Shown: positions 1-10,060, numbered from the stretch's first letter. The stretch is 14,542 nt of DNA from Sphingomonas bacterium (GCA_026785965.1 JAJAYY010000051.1:1-14542); one strand, 5' to 3'. Notes: a model not told the origin generated them from the sequence alone. Numbers and translations: made by a program.

Positions 1-730
1 GCCCTATTGGATCCGCCTGGATGTACCGCCCCGTGGTGGTGTCATAGTCGCGATATCGATTGTAGTAGAGGTCGGCGAGCGTTCGGGTTTGACCCGGGAA
101 CCCGACCGCGGTGTAGCCGGTGGGGGTAGCGGTCGCTCCTGACGCATTGGTGGTGAGAAGCGGAACACCGAGGTGGCTGCCGTGCACCCAGTACAGCGTG
201 GCCGCCGCGCCCGATCCGCCGACCAGGGCGAGTGGGGCGTAGCCCGCGGTGCCGTCGTTGCCGCCGAACATATTGTCGTTGGCCACCTCCGGCTGCATCC
301 AGATGGTCTCGGCAAGCGGTGCCGCGGCCGAGGCGCCATATTCACCGAGCAGACGGCCGTCGGGATCATAGACATAGGTCCGCGTATTGGCCTTGGTGGT
401 GCCGAACTTGGCGCTCACCGTCACGCGGTCGTCGAGGCCGTTATAGGCGTTGGTCTGCGCTTCGCTGCCGGTGCGGTTGTAGGTCAGCAGACGTCCGTAG
501 CCATCGTAGCTGGTCGAGACCGAGATGTTGCCGGGCCGGCTCGCCGAGCTGGTGTTGCCACGCGCGTCGTATCCGATCGTGCGGGTGCCCGAGGCGCTCA
601 CGATCGAGGCCAGTCGATTGGTGCCAGTGGTCCGGTTGTAGGTGTCGCTCGCCACCGGATTGGCATCGGTGGCGTTGGTCCGTTGCTGGACGCCGGTGCG
701 GTTGCCGTTCCCATTACGGTGACAGTGCAC
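1..730 (-). pseudogene. Rhs/YD-repeat protein, C-terminal core fragment, 5'-truncated
   Basis: Reading the minus strand, one frame is open from just after a TGA at 731-733 to the left edge, about 243 codons. It shows YD-type repeats (NGNRT, IGYDARGN, SYDGYGRLLTYN, YNGLDDRV, YVYDPDGRLLGEY), then WVHGSHLGVPLLTT and finally the Rhs-associated core signature LYYNRYRDYDTTTGRYIQAD near positions 1-72. Rhs proteins are usually over 1,000 residues: a repeat barrel that ends at this core and then a variable toxin or tip domain. Here the tip lies off the left edge and most of the barrel is missing at the 5' side. The first usable start would be GTG at 728-730, with no Shine-Dalgarno that I can see. I infer a remnant of a larger rhs gene, cut where a duplicated ATTACGGTGACAG motif begins (713). 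It could instead be an orphan rhs tip cassette of the kind that reshuffles by recombination, but it has no credible start of its own. Confidence 0.85.
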
Positions 731-853
731 TCAATTCACCTTTCCGCCTGCCACGCTTGGCTGGGGTGATCACTCGCCCGCTATCCCGTTCCAGCATCAT
801 AAGCTAGGCGCTGCCGCCGATCGGCCGGTCGAATTACGGAATTACGGTGACAG
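713..853. repeat. Segment bounded by a 13-bp direct repeat ATTACGGTGACAG
   Basis: ATTACGGTGACAG occurs at 713-725 and again at 841-853 in the same orientation. The second copy is preceded by a partial extra unit (ATTACGGA at 833-840). The segment separates the truncated Rhs frame from the acnA upstream region. The arrangement fits a decayed insertion or a small dispersed element whose ends are this motif. No intact transposase or inverted ends are present. Confidence 0.5.
714..800 (-). pseudogene. Possible transposase C-terminal remnant (28 codons)
   Basis: A 28-codon minus-strand reading ends in the basic tail PAKRGRRKGELSALSP just before TAA at 714-716. Tails of this basic kind followed by a GELSALSP-like end recall the C-termini of small IS200-like/REP-associated transposases, but this is from memory and weak. 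No catalytic part remains. The stop lies inside the ATTACGGTGACAG copy at 713-725, exactly where the Rhs frame is disrupted. The alternative is that this is non-coding intergenic sequence. Confidence 0.3.
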
Positions 854-921
854 ATACCGAATCTCCTGATCTGCGTGAGGCCGACTTTAGCTGATGCTTC
901 GGCGTCCGTGAAGGCAGGTGG

Positions 922-942
922 ATCCCGGCTCGAGGCCGGGAT
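922..942. repeat. Palindromic dispersed repeat, ATCCCGGC-5 nt-GCCGGGAT
   Basis: Perfect 8-bp inverted arms (922-929 and 935-942) enclose a 5-nt loop TCGAG, with GTG before and GACG after. Elements of this form (the translated shadow reads RHPGLEPGS) are scattered in many copies through sphingomonad and related alphaproteobacterial genomes. As RNA it would fold into a strong hairpin. There is no T-run after it, so I do not call it an intrinsic terminator. Confidence 0.75.
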
Positions 943-1065
943 GACGATGAGCGGGCCGAGTCGCCCCCCGCCCTTTTGCTCTCGCCCGCGCCCCTTTGCC
1001 CTCGCCGACCCAACTTGCTAGGGCGCGCGCAGCTTCGCGGCCTCTCGGGCTGCGTCCCAGCAGAT

Positions 1066-1069
1066 GAGG
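1066..1069 (+). promoter_or_regulatory. Shine-Dalgarno GAGG deciding the acnA start
   Basis: GAGG is 6 nt before ATG 1076 and overlaps the alternative ATG at 1064. This makes 1076 the better start. Confidence 0.6.
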
Positions 1070-1075
1070 TCCACG

Positions 1076-3747
<2,672 letters not shown>

Positions 3748-3751
<4 letters not shown>

Positions 3752-4017
3752 CCCTGGACGTGCTGATGGAAGTGGTCGGCTGGATCGGCGCGATCTTGAT
3801 TCTCGCGGGCTATGGCTTGCTCACTGCCGGGCGACTGACCGCGAAAAGCCCCGCTTATCAGTGGATGAACGTCGTCGGCGCGCTTGGCTTCATCGCCAAT
3901 TCGGCGTGGAACGGCGCCTGGCCCTCGGCGGTCCTCAACGTCATCTGGGTCGGGATCGGAGCAGTCGCAATATGGCGCATGATAGCACGCGAAGGCTCGT
4001 CGACCTCAGCCACGTGA
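3748..4017 (+). CDS. Small CBU_0592-like integral membrane protein
   Basis: This 89-residue protein has a hydrophobic helix at about 7-27 ([17 protein letters not shown]), a short polar loop (SPAYQWMN), and a second long hydrophobic stretch at about 42-78 that can form two helices ([15 protein letters not shown], then [16 protein letters not shown]). The pattern, including the [12 protein letters not shown] segment, resembles the CBU_0592 family of small bacterial membrane proteins, whose function is unknown. The start ATG overlaps the acnA stop by 4 nt, and its 3' end overlaps the next gene by 46 nt, so the three genes are likely one transcript. No catalytic residues are apparent. Family assignment is from memory of the sequence pattern. 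Confidence 0.8.
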
Positions 4018-4643
4018 TCCGGGCGGGGATGACGACCTACAAGGGCTTCCCCGGCCCGGCGCTGTGCGATTTTTGGACCCGCGAGCAATCGGCATCGCAC
4101 TATGACGACGGCTCGAGTTTTCAGATCGGGCGGATCGACATGATCGCCAACACCGGCACTTATGTCGACGCGCCGTTCCATCGCTTCGCCAACAGTGCCG
4201 ACCTCGCCGGGCTTGCGCTCGAAACGCTCGCCGACCTCGACGCGCTGGTCGTCCGCCGCCCGTATCAGCAAGATCTCGCCACCGACGCCCCCGACGTCGC
4301 GGGTCTGGAAGTTCGCGGCCGCGCGGTGCTGGTCCACACTGGCTGGGACCGCTTTTGGGGCACCGACGCATACTTCGACGCCCACCCTTTCCTGACTGAA
4401 GCCGCCGCCCGCCTCCTCGCCGACAGCGGTGCCGCCTTCGTCGGCATCGACAGCCACAATATCGACGACACCCGCACAAGATCGCGCCCGGTCCATACCA
4501 TCCTGCTCGGCGCTGGAATCCCGATCGGCGAGCATCTTACCAACCTCGCCGCGCTCCCCGACGAGGGCGCCCGCTTCACCGCGGTCCCGCCCAAGATCGC
4601 CGGCATGGGGACGTTCCCGGTGCGCGCGTTCGGGGTGGTGTAG
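3972..4643 (+). CDS. Cyclase/kynurenine-formamidase-fold protein with altered metal motif
   Basis: This 223-residue protein of the cyclase family (PF04199 type) includes metal-dependent hydrolases such as kynurenine formamidase. Visible family features are the N-terminal [12 protein letters not shown], a central motif at residues 60-70, VGIDSHNID at about 160, and HTILLGAGIPIGEHLTNL near the C-terminus. The usual motif HxGTHxDxPxH reads N60-T-G-T-Y64-V-D66-A-P-F-H70 here, so two expected metal-ligand histidines are Asn and Tyr. It may be a divergent enzyme subgroup or a non-metal paralogue; the substrate cannot be told. The start ATG at 3972 is needed to include LVDLSH and has GGAG 10 nt upstream. 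This puts the first 46 nt inside the preceding gene in another frame. It is probably the last gene of the acnA transcript. Confidence 0.85.
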   Translation: MAHDSTRRLVDLSHVIRAGMTTYKGFPGPALCDFWTREQSASHYDDGSSFQIGRIDMIANTGTYVDAPFHRFANSADLAGLALETLADLDALVVRRPYQQDLATDAPDVAGLEVRGRAVLVHTGWDRFWGTDAYFDAHPFLTEAAARLLADSGAAFVGIDSHNIDDTRTRSRPVHTILLGAGIPIGEHLTNLAALPDEGARFTAVPPKIAGMGTFPVRAFGVV

Positions 4644-4676
4644 CGCGCCTTGACTGCAGTGGGTAGAAAGCGCTTG

Positions 4677-5183
4677 TTAGGTGCTGGTCTTCACGGATGT
4701 TTCGAAGGGGAGGCGAATGTAAAACTCCTCTCCATCGAAGAAGTTAGCCTCGCCAGCGCCCGTCCTTAGGTCGAAGATGGCCAGCCCCGTCCGCATCTCG
4801 CCGGAGGTAAGGTCGGAGCGAGGCTTCACCGCGCGGACGCCAGTGTGGGCGACCTCCGAAAGCGCAATCTGAGATTGGACGTAAGTATCTACCTTTGTCG
4901 GCGACGAGATGACCGCAACGACATAAGCGATTTGGCGCTCGCGGTTTTGCAAGATGCGAGCCTCATCCGGTTTGCCGTCCCCGTTAAAGTCGGCAGTGAC
5001 ACCTAGAAAGCCACCAGGTGCAGCCAGCCTCGTCTTATGTTCGGGAGTGCTCTCGACGTCCTTGAGGCGGACCTCTTTGAAGCCCATCGAGAGGAACGCG
5101 ATGGGAGGCAGGTCGGCGGCCGCCGAGTGGCACGTCAGGACAGCCAAAAGACCAGCTAATCCGAATCTCTTTTTGATGCTCAT
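4677..5183 (-). CDS. Hypothetical secreted protein with a DxNxDGxxD calcium-type loop
   Basis: No family is recognised. From ATG at 5183 the 168-residue product begins MSIKKRF, followed by a hydrophobic core GLAGLLAVLTCHSAA and a likely signal-peptidase site at AAA|D, so it should be exported to the periplasm. A second motif, DFNGDGKPDE, is a calcium-binding loop of the kind seen in VCBS/FG-GAP and EF-hand-like proteins. An upstream ATG at 5249 would add 22 residues that bury the signal peptide, so I prefer 5183. The gene converges with the cyclase gene, ending 33 bp from it. Its codon use and GC appear lower than in neighbours, which may mark a recent arrival. Confidence 0.7.
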   Translation of the reverse strand: MSIKKRFGLAGLLAVLTCHSAAADLPPIAFLSMGFKEVRLKDVESTPEHKTRLAAPGGFLGVTADFNGDGKPDEARILQNRERQIAYVVAVISSPTKVDTYVQSQIALSEVAHTGVRAVKPRSDLTSGEMRTGLAIFDLRTGAGEANFFDGEEFYIRLPFETSVKTST

Positions 5184-5255
5184 TCTCCATAGTTCGCACT
5201 CACCGCCAGTCCGCAATGGGTCGAAGCCGGCAATTTGAGGTCTTAACATAATCGC

Positions 5256-7238
5256 CTACCGAACCCGCAACCCCACCCAAACCGTTCTCTGCAACGCCCG
5301 CTCCCGCGTGCCGTCACTGGCGAGGGTGGCGATAACTTGTTTGTTGAGCAGGTTTTCGGCGCGGAGTTCGAGCGTGAAGCGGCGCGACAAAGCGAGGCTG
5401 GCGCCGGTGTCGAAGGTCAGCGCGGCGGGGAGGGGGCGGGTGTTGCTGTCATCCTCAAACTGGCGCCCGGTGAAGCGCGCGGTCGCGCTCAGTCCGACTG
5501 TTCCGAGCTCCCAGCCGAGCGACGCCGACCCGCTATGCCGTGCGACCTGCGCCGGGCGCTTGCCGTTGAGCGCGAGCGCCGCACCGCTGGCGCGCAACTT
5601 GGCGTCGGTCAGCGCGTAGCTCAAGCTCCCGCGCCACACGCCGCGGGACCAGTGGCCGTCGACCTCTATCCCGCGCGACACGATGGCATCGGCATTTTGC
5701 CGCATTCGATAAACCCCGCCCACCGCGATGAAGCCGGCGCCGGGGAACACGCCTGGCCCGCTGCCGAGCGAGACATTGGCGATGGCACCACCCAGCCGGT
5801 TGGCGAACGCTGTCGCCGACAGCTTCGAGTGTGAAGCGGGTGTCCAGTCGATCCCAGCTTCGACCCCGCGCAACCGCTCAGGGTTGAGCCCAGCATTTGC
5901 GGCGGTCGCGTCAGGGCCGACGCGGAAGGGGCGGTACAGCTCATTGAGCGTCGGCAGCCGCCACCCGCGATAGACCGCCGCGCGCAGCGCGACCGACTTA
6001 CCCACCGCTCGCCCGCCCGCGACCCGCCCGCTGCCTTCCCAGCCCGACCGGTCGCCGAACCGGCTGTCGGTCAGCGCGACCCCGCTCAAACTAGTCTCGA
6101 TCAGCCGCCCATCATCGATCGTCCAATGGTCAGCGCGCGCTTCGATTCCGGCGCTCCAACCGCCCGCCGACCAGTTGACCGCGCCAAACAGCCCGGCGGT
6201 GGTGCTTGTCCCGCCCGCCATACGCCGCCGCGTCGCTGTGCCTGCGACGAAGCGGAAATCTTCTTCGGTCTCGCCCGACACCCGCCGCCACTCGGCGCCG
6301 AGCCGAAGGTCGAACGGCCCCAGCGTCGGCGCGACTTCGACCCGCGCCCCCCAGCCGCGCGCCGGGACGCGCTGCTGCAGAACTTGCGCTGCCGCGCTGC
6401 GCTCGGCGTTGACCGAGGCGAATTGGCTGTCGAAGCGGCGGTCCTGAACATAGGCCAGCGCCGACCAGCGCGTTGCACCATTCCCGACCAGTCGCAGCGA
6501 AGCGTCGTTGCCGCGCTGGCGATTGTCGCTAAAGTCGGTGCCGCGGGTCCGCCGATCGCGATAGGTCGACACGCTCAATTGCACTTCGGCCGTTGATCCA
6601 ATCGACTGCACCAGCCGCGCCCGCGCCGCGCCTTGGGCGTAGGGCGCGCGCTGGTCGGCGGCGCCGCGATCTTCGGCGACCACCGGGACGAAGCCGTCGC
6701 CGCGTGCAACACTTCCCGACACGCTGGCGAACCCTTCGCTCCACCGCGTTCCAGCGAGCAGGCGCGCATCGAGCGACGATCGTGAACTTGCCGAAAACAA
6801 CGTGTCGACCGGCGCCCGCGCCGCGACGCTGCGGCTGTCGATGTCGATCGTCCCGCCGATATTGCCCAGTCCCGCGCTGCCGCCGCGCGTCACACGGATG
6901 CGGTCGATGGCGTGCGGATCGAGCGCGGTGAACGCGATCCAGCCGCCGAATGGATCGGCCTGCGGCACCCCGTCGAGGCTGACCGTGACCCGGCTCGCGG
7001 CATTGCCGCCGAGGCCTCGCAGCGTCAGCCCCTGGCTGGTCGGGTGCGCGCTGCGCGAATCCGATCGGCGAAAGCTCGCCAGCCCGGCGACATCGCGAAG
7101 CACATCTTCGATCCGCCCCGACGCCAATCGTTCGATCTCGGCGCGGGTCAGGGTGCGGCCGGCGGTAAGTTTGTCACTGGCCTCCAGGCCGCGGCCGGTC
7201 ACGACCACGACCTGCTCGACCGGCGCGGCGTCAAGCAT
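5256..7238 (-). CDS. TonB-dependent outer-membrane receptor lacking a signal peptide
   Basis: The 660-residue product has a TonB-box-like VEQVVVVTG (about 7-15), a plug domain to about residue 136 (IEDVLRDVAGLASFRR, TLRGLGGNAASRVTVSLDGV, DRIRVTRGGSAGLGNIGGT), then a long beta-barrel rich in alternating aromatic strands. It ends FTLELRAENLLNKQVIAT...VGLRVR rather than in a terminal Phe/Trp. Ligand unknown. ATG 7238 overlaps the last 8 nt of ygfZ. The 40 in-frame codons further upstream (to ATG 7358) are out-of-frame ygfZ sequence, polar and Cys/Arg-rich, so they cannot be a signal sequence. The protein therefore starts almost at its mature N-terminus, and without export the receptor could not reach the outer membrane. 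Either the signal-coding 5' end was deleted or an unusual start was missed. The rest of the frame is intact. Confidence 0.9.
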   Translation of the reverse strand: MLDAAPVEQVVVVTGRGLEASDKLTAGRTLTRAEIERLASGRIEDVLRDVAGLASFRRSDSRSAHPTSQGLTLRGLGGNAASRVTVSLDGVPQADPFGGWIAFTALDPHAIDRIRVTRGGSAGLGNIGGTIDIDSRSVAARAPVDTLFSASSRSSLDARLLAGTRWSEGFASVSGSVARGDGFVPVVAEDRGAADQRAPYAQGAARARLVQSIGSTAEVQLSVSTYRDRRTRGTDFSDNRQRGNDASLRLVGNGATRWSALAYVQDRRFDSQFASVNAERSAAAQVLQQRVPARGWGARVEVAPTLGPFDLRLGAEWRRVSGETEEDFRFVAGTATRRRMAGGTSTTAGLFGAVNWSAGGWSAGIEARADHWTIDDGRLIETSLSGVALTDSRFGDRSGWEGSGRVAGGRAVGKSVALRAAVYRGWRLPTLNELYRPFRVGPDATAANAGLNPERLRGVEAGIDWTPASHSKLSATAFANRLGGAIANVSLGSGPGVFPGAGFIAVGGVYRMRQNADAIVSRGIEVDGHWSRGVWRGSLSYALTDAKLRASGAALALNGKRPAQVARHSGSASLGWELGTVGLSATARFTGRQFEDDSNTRPLPAALTFDTGASLALSRRFTLELRAENLLNKQVIATLASDGTRERALQRTVWVGLRVR

Positions 7239-7941
7239 CCGACTTGATCCACTGCGGCAGGATCGCTTCGGGCGGCACCTCGTCGATCCGCAAATGCGCG
7301 ACCGCCAGCCCCAGCTCGGGATAGGCAATTCGGACCCGCGCTGGCGGCGCGATCCCAATCGGCACCACGAACAATCGCCGGTTGACCTTGCCCCGCCAGT
7401 TCATCCGCGCGGTATTTTCCTGGCCCACGAAGCAGCCTTTCGCAAAGCTCACGCCATGCAATTCGTCGGCATTGCACTCGAGCCACAGCAGATCGCCGAG
7501 CTCGGCGCGCCCCTCGCACACCCCGAGCCGCAGCCGGTGCTCGAGCCAGCCGGACGCGAGGTCGGAAGGCGGCGCGATCCAGCGTCGCCCTAGCGCTGCC
7601 AGTCGCGGATCGGGCACGCCGTCTGCCTCGACATTCCAATGAACCGACAGCCCCTCGTCGCGGGCAATAGTGATCGCTCGCCGCAACCGATACATCGACA
7701 GCCGTTTGATCAATTCATCGGCCGCGCTCGTCTCGCAATCGAGCAACAGGTCGTCGCCCCCTCCTTCGAGTGTGCCCCACACCACGAAATCGAACAGGCA
7801 CTTGCCCTGCGCGCTGCGCAGCCCGGCCCACACTGGCAGCGCCCCGCTCACGTCGGAGGTAACTAGCCCCTGCATGAATAAGCGAACATCTTCGCCCGCC
7901 ATGCGGACGACGGCGCGATCGGTGAGGGTGGTGGAGACCAT
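7231..7941 (-). CDS. ygfZ: YgfZ/IBA57-type folate-binding Fe-S cluster assembly protein
   Basis: This 236-residue protein of the YgfZ/GcvT-like family helps mature or repair certain [4Fe-4S] enzymes in the cytoplasm and binds tetrahydrofolate. The family hallmark K-G-C-[YF]-x-G-Q-E is present as FAKGCFVGQE, with the conserved Cys at residue 170. It is preceded by ECNADELHGVSF, as usual. The N-terminus TLTDRAVVRMAGEDVRLFMQGLVTSD is typical and supports ATG 7941. It lies head-to-head with pyrC, start codons 22 bp apart, and its stop overlaps the downstream TonB receptor start by 8 nt. Aconitase, a [4Fe-4S] enzyme, is encoded nearby on the other strand, but no operon links them. Confidence 0.93.
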   Translation of the reverse strand: MVSTTLTDRAVVRMAGEDVRLFMQGLVTSDVSGALPVWAGLRSAQGKCLFDFVVWGTLEGGGDDLLLDCETSAADELIKRLSMYRLRRAITIARDEGLSVHWNVEADGVPDPRLAALGRRWIAPPSDLASGWLEHRLRLGVCEGRAELGDLLWLECNADELHGVSFAKGCFVGQENTARMNWRGKVNRRLFVVPIGIAPPARVRIAYPELGLAVAHLRIDEVPPEAILPQWIKSDA

Positions 7942-7963
7942 GACCTTCAGTTAGGGAGCGGGC

Positions 7964-8992
7964 GTGACAATGCAAACACTGACCATCCGCCGCCCCGACG
8001 ATTGGCACGTCCATTTGCGCGACGGTGACATGCTCGCGCTCGTCGCGCCGTACACCGCGCGCCAGTTCGGTCGCGCAATCGTCATGCCCAATCTGGCCCC
8101 GCCGGTGACCAGCGTCGCGGCGGCGGCGGCCTATCGCGACCGCATCCTCGCCGCGACCGCTGGCCTCGACTTTACCCCGCTAATGACGGCTTATTTGACC
8201 GACGACAGCAACCCCGACGAGATCGAACGCGGGCGTCGCGACGCGGTGTGGATTGCCGCCAAGCTGTATCCGGCGGGCGCGACCACCAATTCGGCGCGCG
8301 GTGTGACTGAGATCGGGCGCATTTCGCGCGTTCTGGAGCGCATGCAGGCGATCGGCATGCCGCTGCTGGTGCATGGCGAGGTGACCGATCCGCAGGTCGA
8401 CACGTTCGACCGCGAGGCCGTGTTCATCGACCGCATCCTGCTCAAATTGCTTGCCGATTTCCCTGCGCTCAAGGTCGTGTTCGAGCATATCACGACTCGC
8501 CAGGCGGCCGAGCTCGTCGCGTCCGACGATTTTCCCAACCTCGCCGCAACGATCACGCCCCAGCACCTCATGCTCAACCGCAATGCGCTGTTCGACGGCG
8601 GCCTGCGCCCGCATGCTTACTGCCTGCCGGTGGTCAAACGCGAAGAACATCGCCTTGCGGTGCGCGCAGCGGCGGTATCGAGTTCACCCAAATTCTTCCT
8701 TGGCACCGACAGCGCCCCCCACGTCGCTGCGGCCAAGCAAAGCGCGTGCGGCTGCGCCGGCCTGTTCAACGCTCCATTCGCGATCGAGGCCTATGCGCAA
8801 GTGTTCGACGAGGAAGGCGCGCTCGATCGGCTCGAAGGCTTCGCGAGCGAACACGGTCCGCGCTTTTACGGGCTCGCGCTCAATCCAGGCCAATTGACAC
8901 TCGAGCGAGGCGGATGCGCGGTGCCCACGGCGATCGGCGATGTCATTCCGTTCGGCGCCGGCGGCCACTTCGCCTGGCGATTGTCGAATTAG
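7964..8992 (+). CDS. pyrC: Dihydroorotase (pyrimidine biosynthesis)
   Basis: Catalyses the reversible ring closure of N-carbamoyl-L-aspartate to dihydroorotate, the third step of UMP synthesis, in the cytoplasm. At 342 residues it is close to the E. coli-type class II enzyme and colinear with it. It has metal ligands H15 and H17 in DDWHVHLRDG, the carbamylated Lys at 100 in AAKLYPAGATTNS, His in LLVHGEV and VFEHITT, the block ATITPQHLM, and catalytic Asp249 in FLGTDSAPH, followed by SACGCAGLFNAP. The start is either GTG 7964 (AGGGAG ends 5 nt upstream) or ATG 7970 (11 nt); I use GTG. The gap to the divergent ygfZ start is 22 bp, so its promoter probably lies inside ygfZ. Confidence 0.97.
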   Translation: MTMQTLTIRRPDDWHVHLRDGDMLALVAPYTARQFGRAIVMPNLAPPVTSVAAAAAYRDRILAATAGLDFTPLMTAYLTDDSNPDEIERGRRDAVWIAAKLYPAGATTNSARGVTEIGRISRVLERMQAIGMPLLVHGEVTDPQVDTFDREAVFIDRILLKLLADFPALKVVFEHITTRQAAELVASDDFPNLAATITPQHLMLNRNALFDGGLRPHAYCLPVVKREEHRLAVRAAAVSSSPKFFLGTDSAPHVAAAKQSACGCAGLFNAPFAIEAYAQVFDEEGALDRLEGFASEHGPRFYGLALNPGQLTLERGGCAVPTAIGDVIPFGAGGHFAWRLSN

Positions 8993-9037
8993 AGTCTGTT
9001 CGACTTTTATGGAGGCGGCGTCTAACTGAAATGGAGT

Positions 9038-9799
9038 TTAATCGATCTTGCCCAACCCGCCGGGGCCGATGATGTCGCCGAAAAAGCGTTCGACCTCATC
9101 GTAACATTCGCACGCCAGGCGCTCGAGCCCGGCGCGATCATTGATCTCGATCGTCCCGCGACGAGTGGTGATCAGCCTGTCGCCGGCAAGGTCGCGCGCG
9201 ACCGCGTTGATGGTGGTGCGCTGCACGCCGAGCAATCCCGCCAACGCCTCCTGTGTCAGCACGAGCCTGCTTCCCGACCGGTCGTCGGCGGTCAACAGCC
9301 AGCGCGCCGTCCGGGCCTCGATCGGGTGAAAGCTGTTGCAGGCCACCGACTGCATCACCTGCGCAAGCAGGAAATCGGCATAGCGGCAAAAGACATTGCG
9401 CAAATGGCCCGATTCTGATTTGGCTTCCTCAATGATCCGCATCGGTACGCGCATCGCCGGACCCGCGACGATCACTTCGGCACGCGTGAAAGCGGGCGAA
9501 TGTCCGCAACTGACGATGCCGCCAACCGCGCCCTCTTTGCCAACCGATGCGACCTCGATCGAGCGGCCGCCGACCAGGTCAACGACCATCGAAATCATCG
9601 TCGTCCCGAACGGGAAGACAGATGTTTCGACATCGACCCCGCGCTGAAGCACCGTATCGCCCAGCTCAAGCTGAACGATGTGCATTTCATCGCGAAGACG
9701 CTTGCGAAGGTCCATCGGGAAGGTGGCGAGCAAGCGATTGTCGATGAATGCCTTTTCGCCCGCGGCAATCGCGGCGCGGGTAGGGCCGATGTCGGCCAT
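9038..9799 (-). CDS. Crp/Fnr-family transcriptional regulator
   Basis: The 253-residue product has an N-terminal cyclic-nucleotide-binding-like beta-roll (LELGDTVLQRGVDVETSVFPFG, ISMVVDLVGGRSIEVASVGKEGAVGG) and a C-terminal winged helix of the Crp type (LTQEALAGLLGVQRTTINAVARDL, then TTRRGTIEINDRAGLERLAC). The beta-roll lacks an obvious cAMP-binding RxSx pocket, and no Fnr-like N-terminal cysteine cluster is seen, so the effector is unknown. Similar two-domain regulators are abundant in sphingomonads. ATG 9799 is chosen because homology begins just after it; a 39-residue upstream extension (to 9916) is Arg-rich and unlike the family. Only a weak AGGA lies 10 nt upstream. It converges with pyrC across 45 bp and diverges from the tRNA. 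Targets cannot be deduced. Confidence 0.9.
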   Translation of the reverse strand: MADIGPTRAAIAAGEKAFIDNRLLATFPMDLRKRLRDEMHIVQLELGDTVLQRGVDVETSVFPFGTTMISMVVDLVGGRSIEVASVGKEGAVGGIVSCGHSPAFTRAEVIVAGPAMRVPMRIIEEAKSESGHLRNVFCRYADFLLAQVMQSVACNSFHPIEARTARWLLTADDRSGSRLVLTQEALAGLLGVQRTTINAVARDLAGDRLITTRRGTIEINDRAGLERLACECYDEVERFFGDIIGPGGLGKID

Positions 9800-9921
9800 G
9801 AAGCTGGTGTCCTGTGCAGCGCGCGGGTTCCGGAGCGCCAAACGCCCTCGTCTAAAACATCTGGCGCGCAATTCGTTTCCCATCGCCAACGACTTATCGC
9901 AAATGCCGTTGCCCAAGGTGG

Positions 9922-9950
9922 TTGAACGGCGCCAAAGCCTTCGCTACAGC
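9922..9950 (+). promoter_or_regulatory. Candidate sigma-70 promoter for tRNA-Ser
   Basis: TTGAAC (9922-9927) and TACAGC (9945-9950) are separated by 17 nt, with the tRNA 5' end 20 nt beyond the -10. The -10 is a poor match, so the call rests mostly on position. Confidence 0.4.
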
Positions 9951-9970
9951 CCCGCTTCGCGCTGCCAGCC

Positions 9971-10060
9971 GGAGACGTGGGTGAGTGGCTGAAACCAACG
10001 CTTTGCTAAAGCGTCATACGGGAAACTGTATCGAGGGTTCGAATCCCTCCGTCTCCGCCA
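9971..10060 (+). tRNA. tRNA-Ser (anticodon GCU)
   Basis: This is a 90-nt cloverleaf with encoded CCA. The acceptor arms GGAGACG/CGTCTCC pair perfectly, followed by discriminator G. The anticodon stem ACGCT/AGCGT holds loop TTGCTAA, with anticodon GCT at 10005-10007 (reads AGC/AGU serine codons). A long variable arm (ATAC...GTAT) marks a class II tRNA, as expected for serine. The T arm is GAGGG-TTCGAAT-CCCTC. A decayed recombinase lies just 3', so this gene may have served as an integration site. Confidence 0.96.

Larger units (their letters stand above)
854..1075 (+). other. Intergenic region upstream of acnA with an imperfect tandem repeat
   Basis: No gene is supported here. Besides the palindrome at 922-942, the stretch holds two copies of a 17-nt pyrimidine-rich unit, GCCCTTTTGCTCTCGCC at 970-986 and GCCCCTTTGCCCTCGCC at 990-1006. 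They match at 15 of 17 positions and repeat every 20 nt. I cannot place a convincing sigma-70 promoter, although the acnA promoter should be in this interval. A GAGG Shine-Dalgarno sits at 1066-1069. Confidence 0.45.

Noticed and set aside
922..942. Intrinsic terminator
   Set aside because: The hairpin has no following T-run, and its sequence fits a dispersed palindromic repeat better.
6802..7593. 263-codon plus-strand ORF across the receptor/ygfZ junction
   Set aside because: It spans two real minus-strand genes in antisense and has no recognisable domain.
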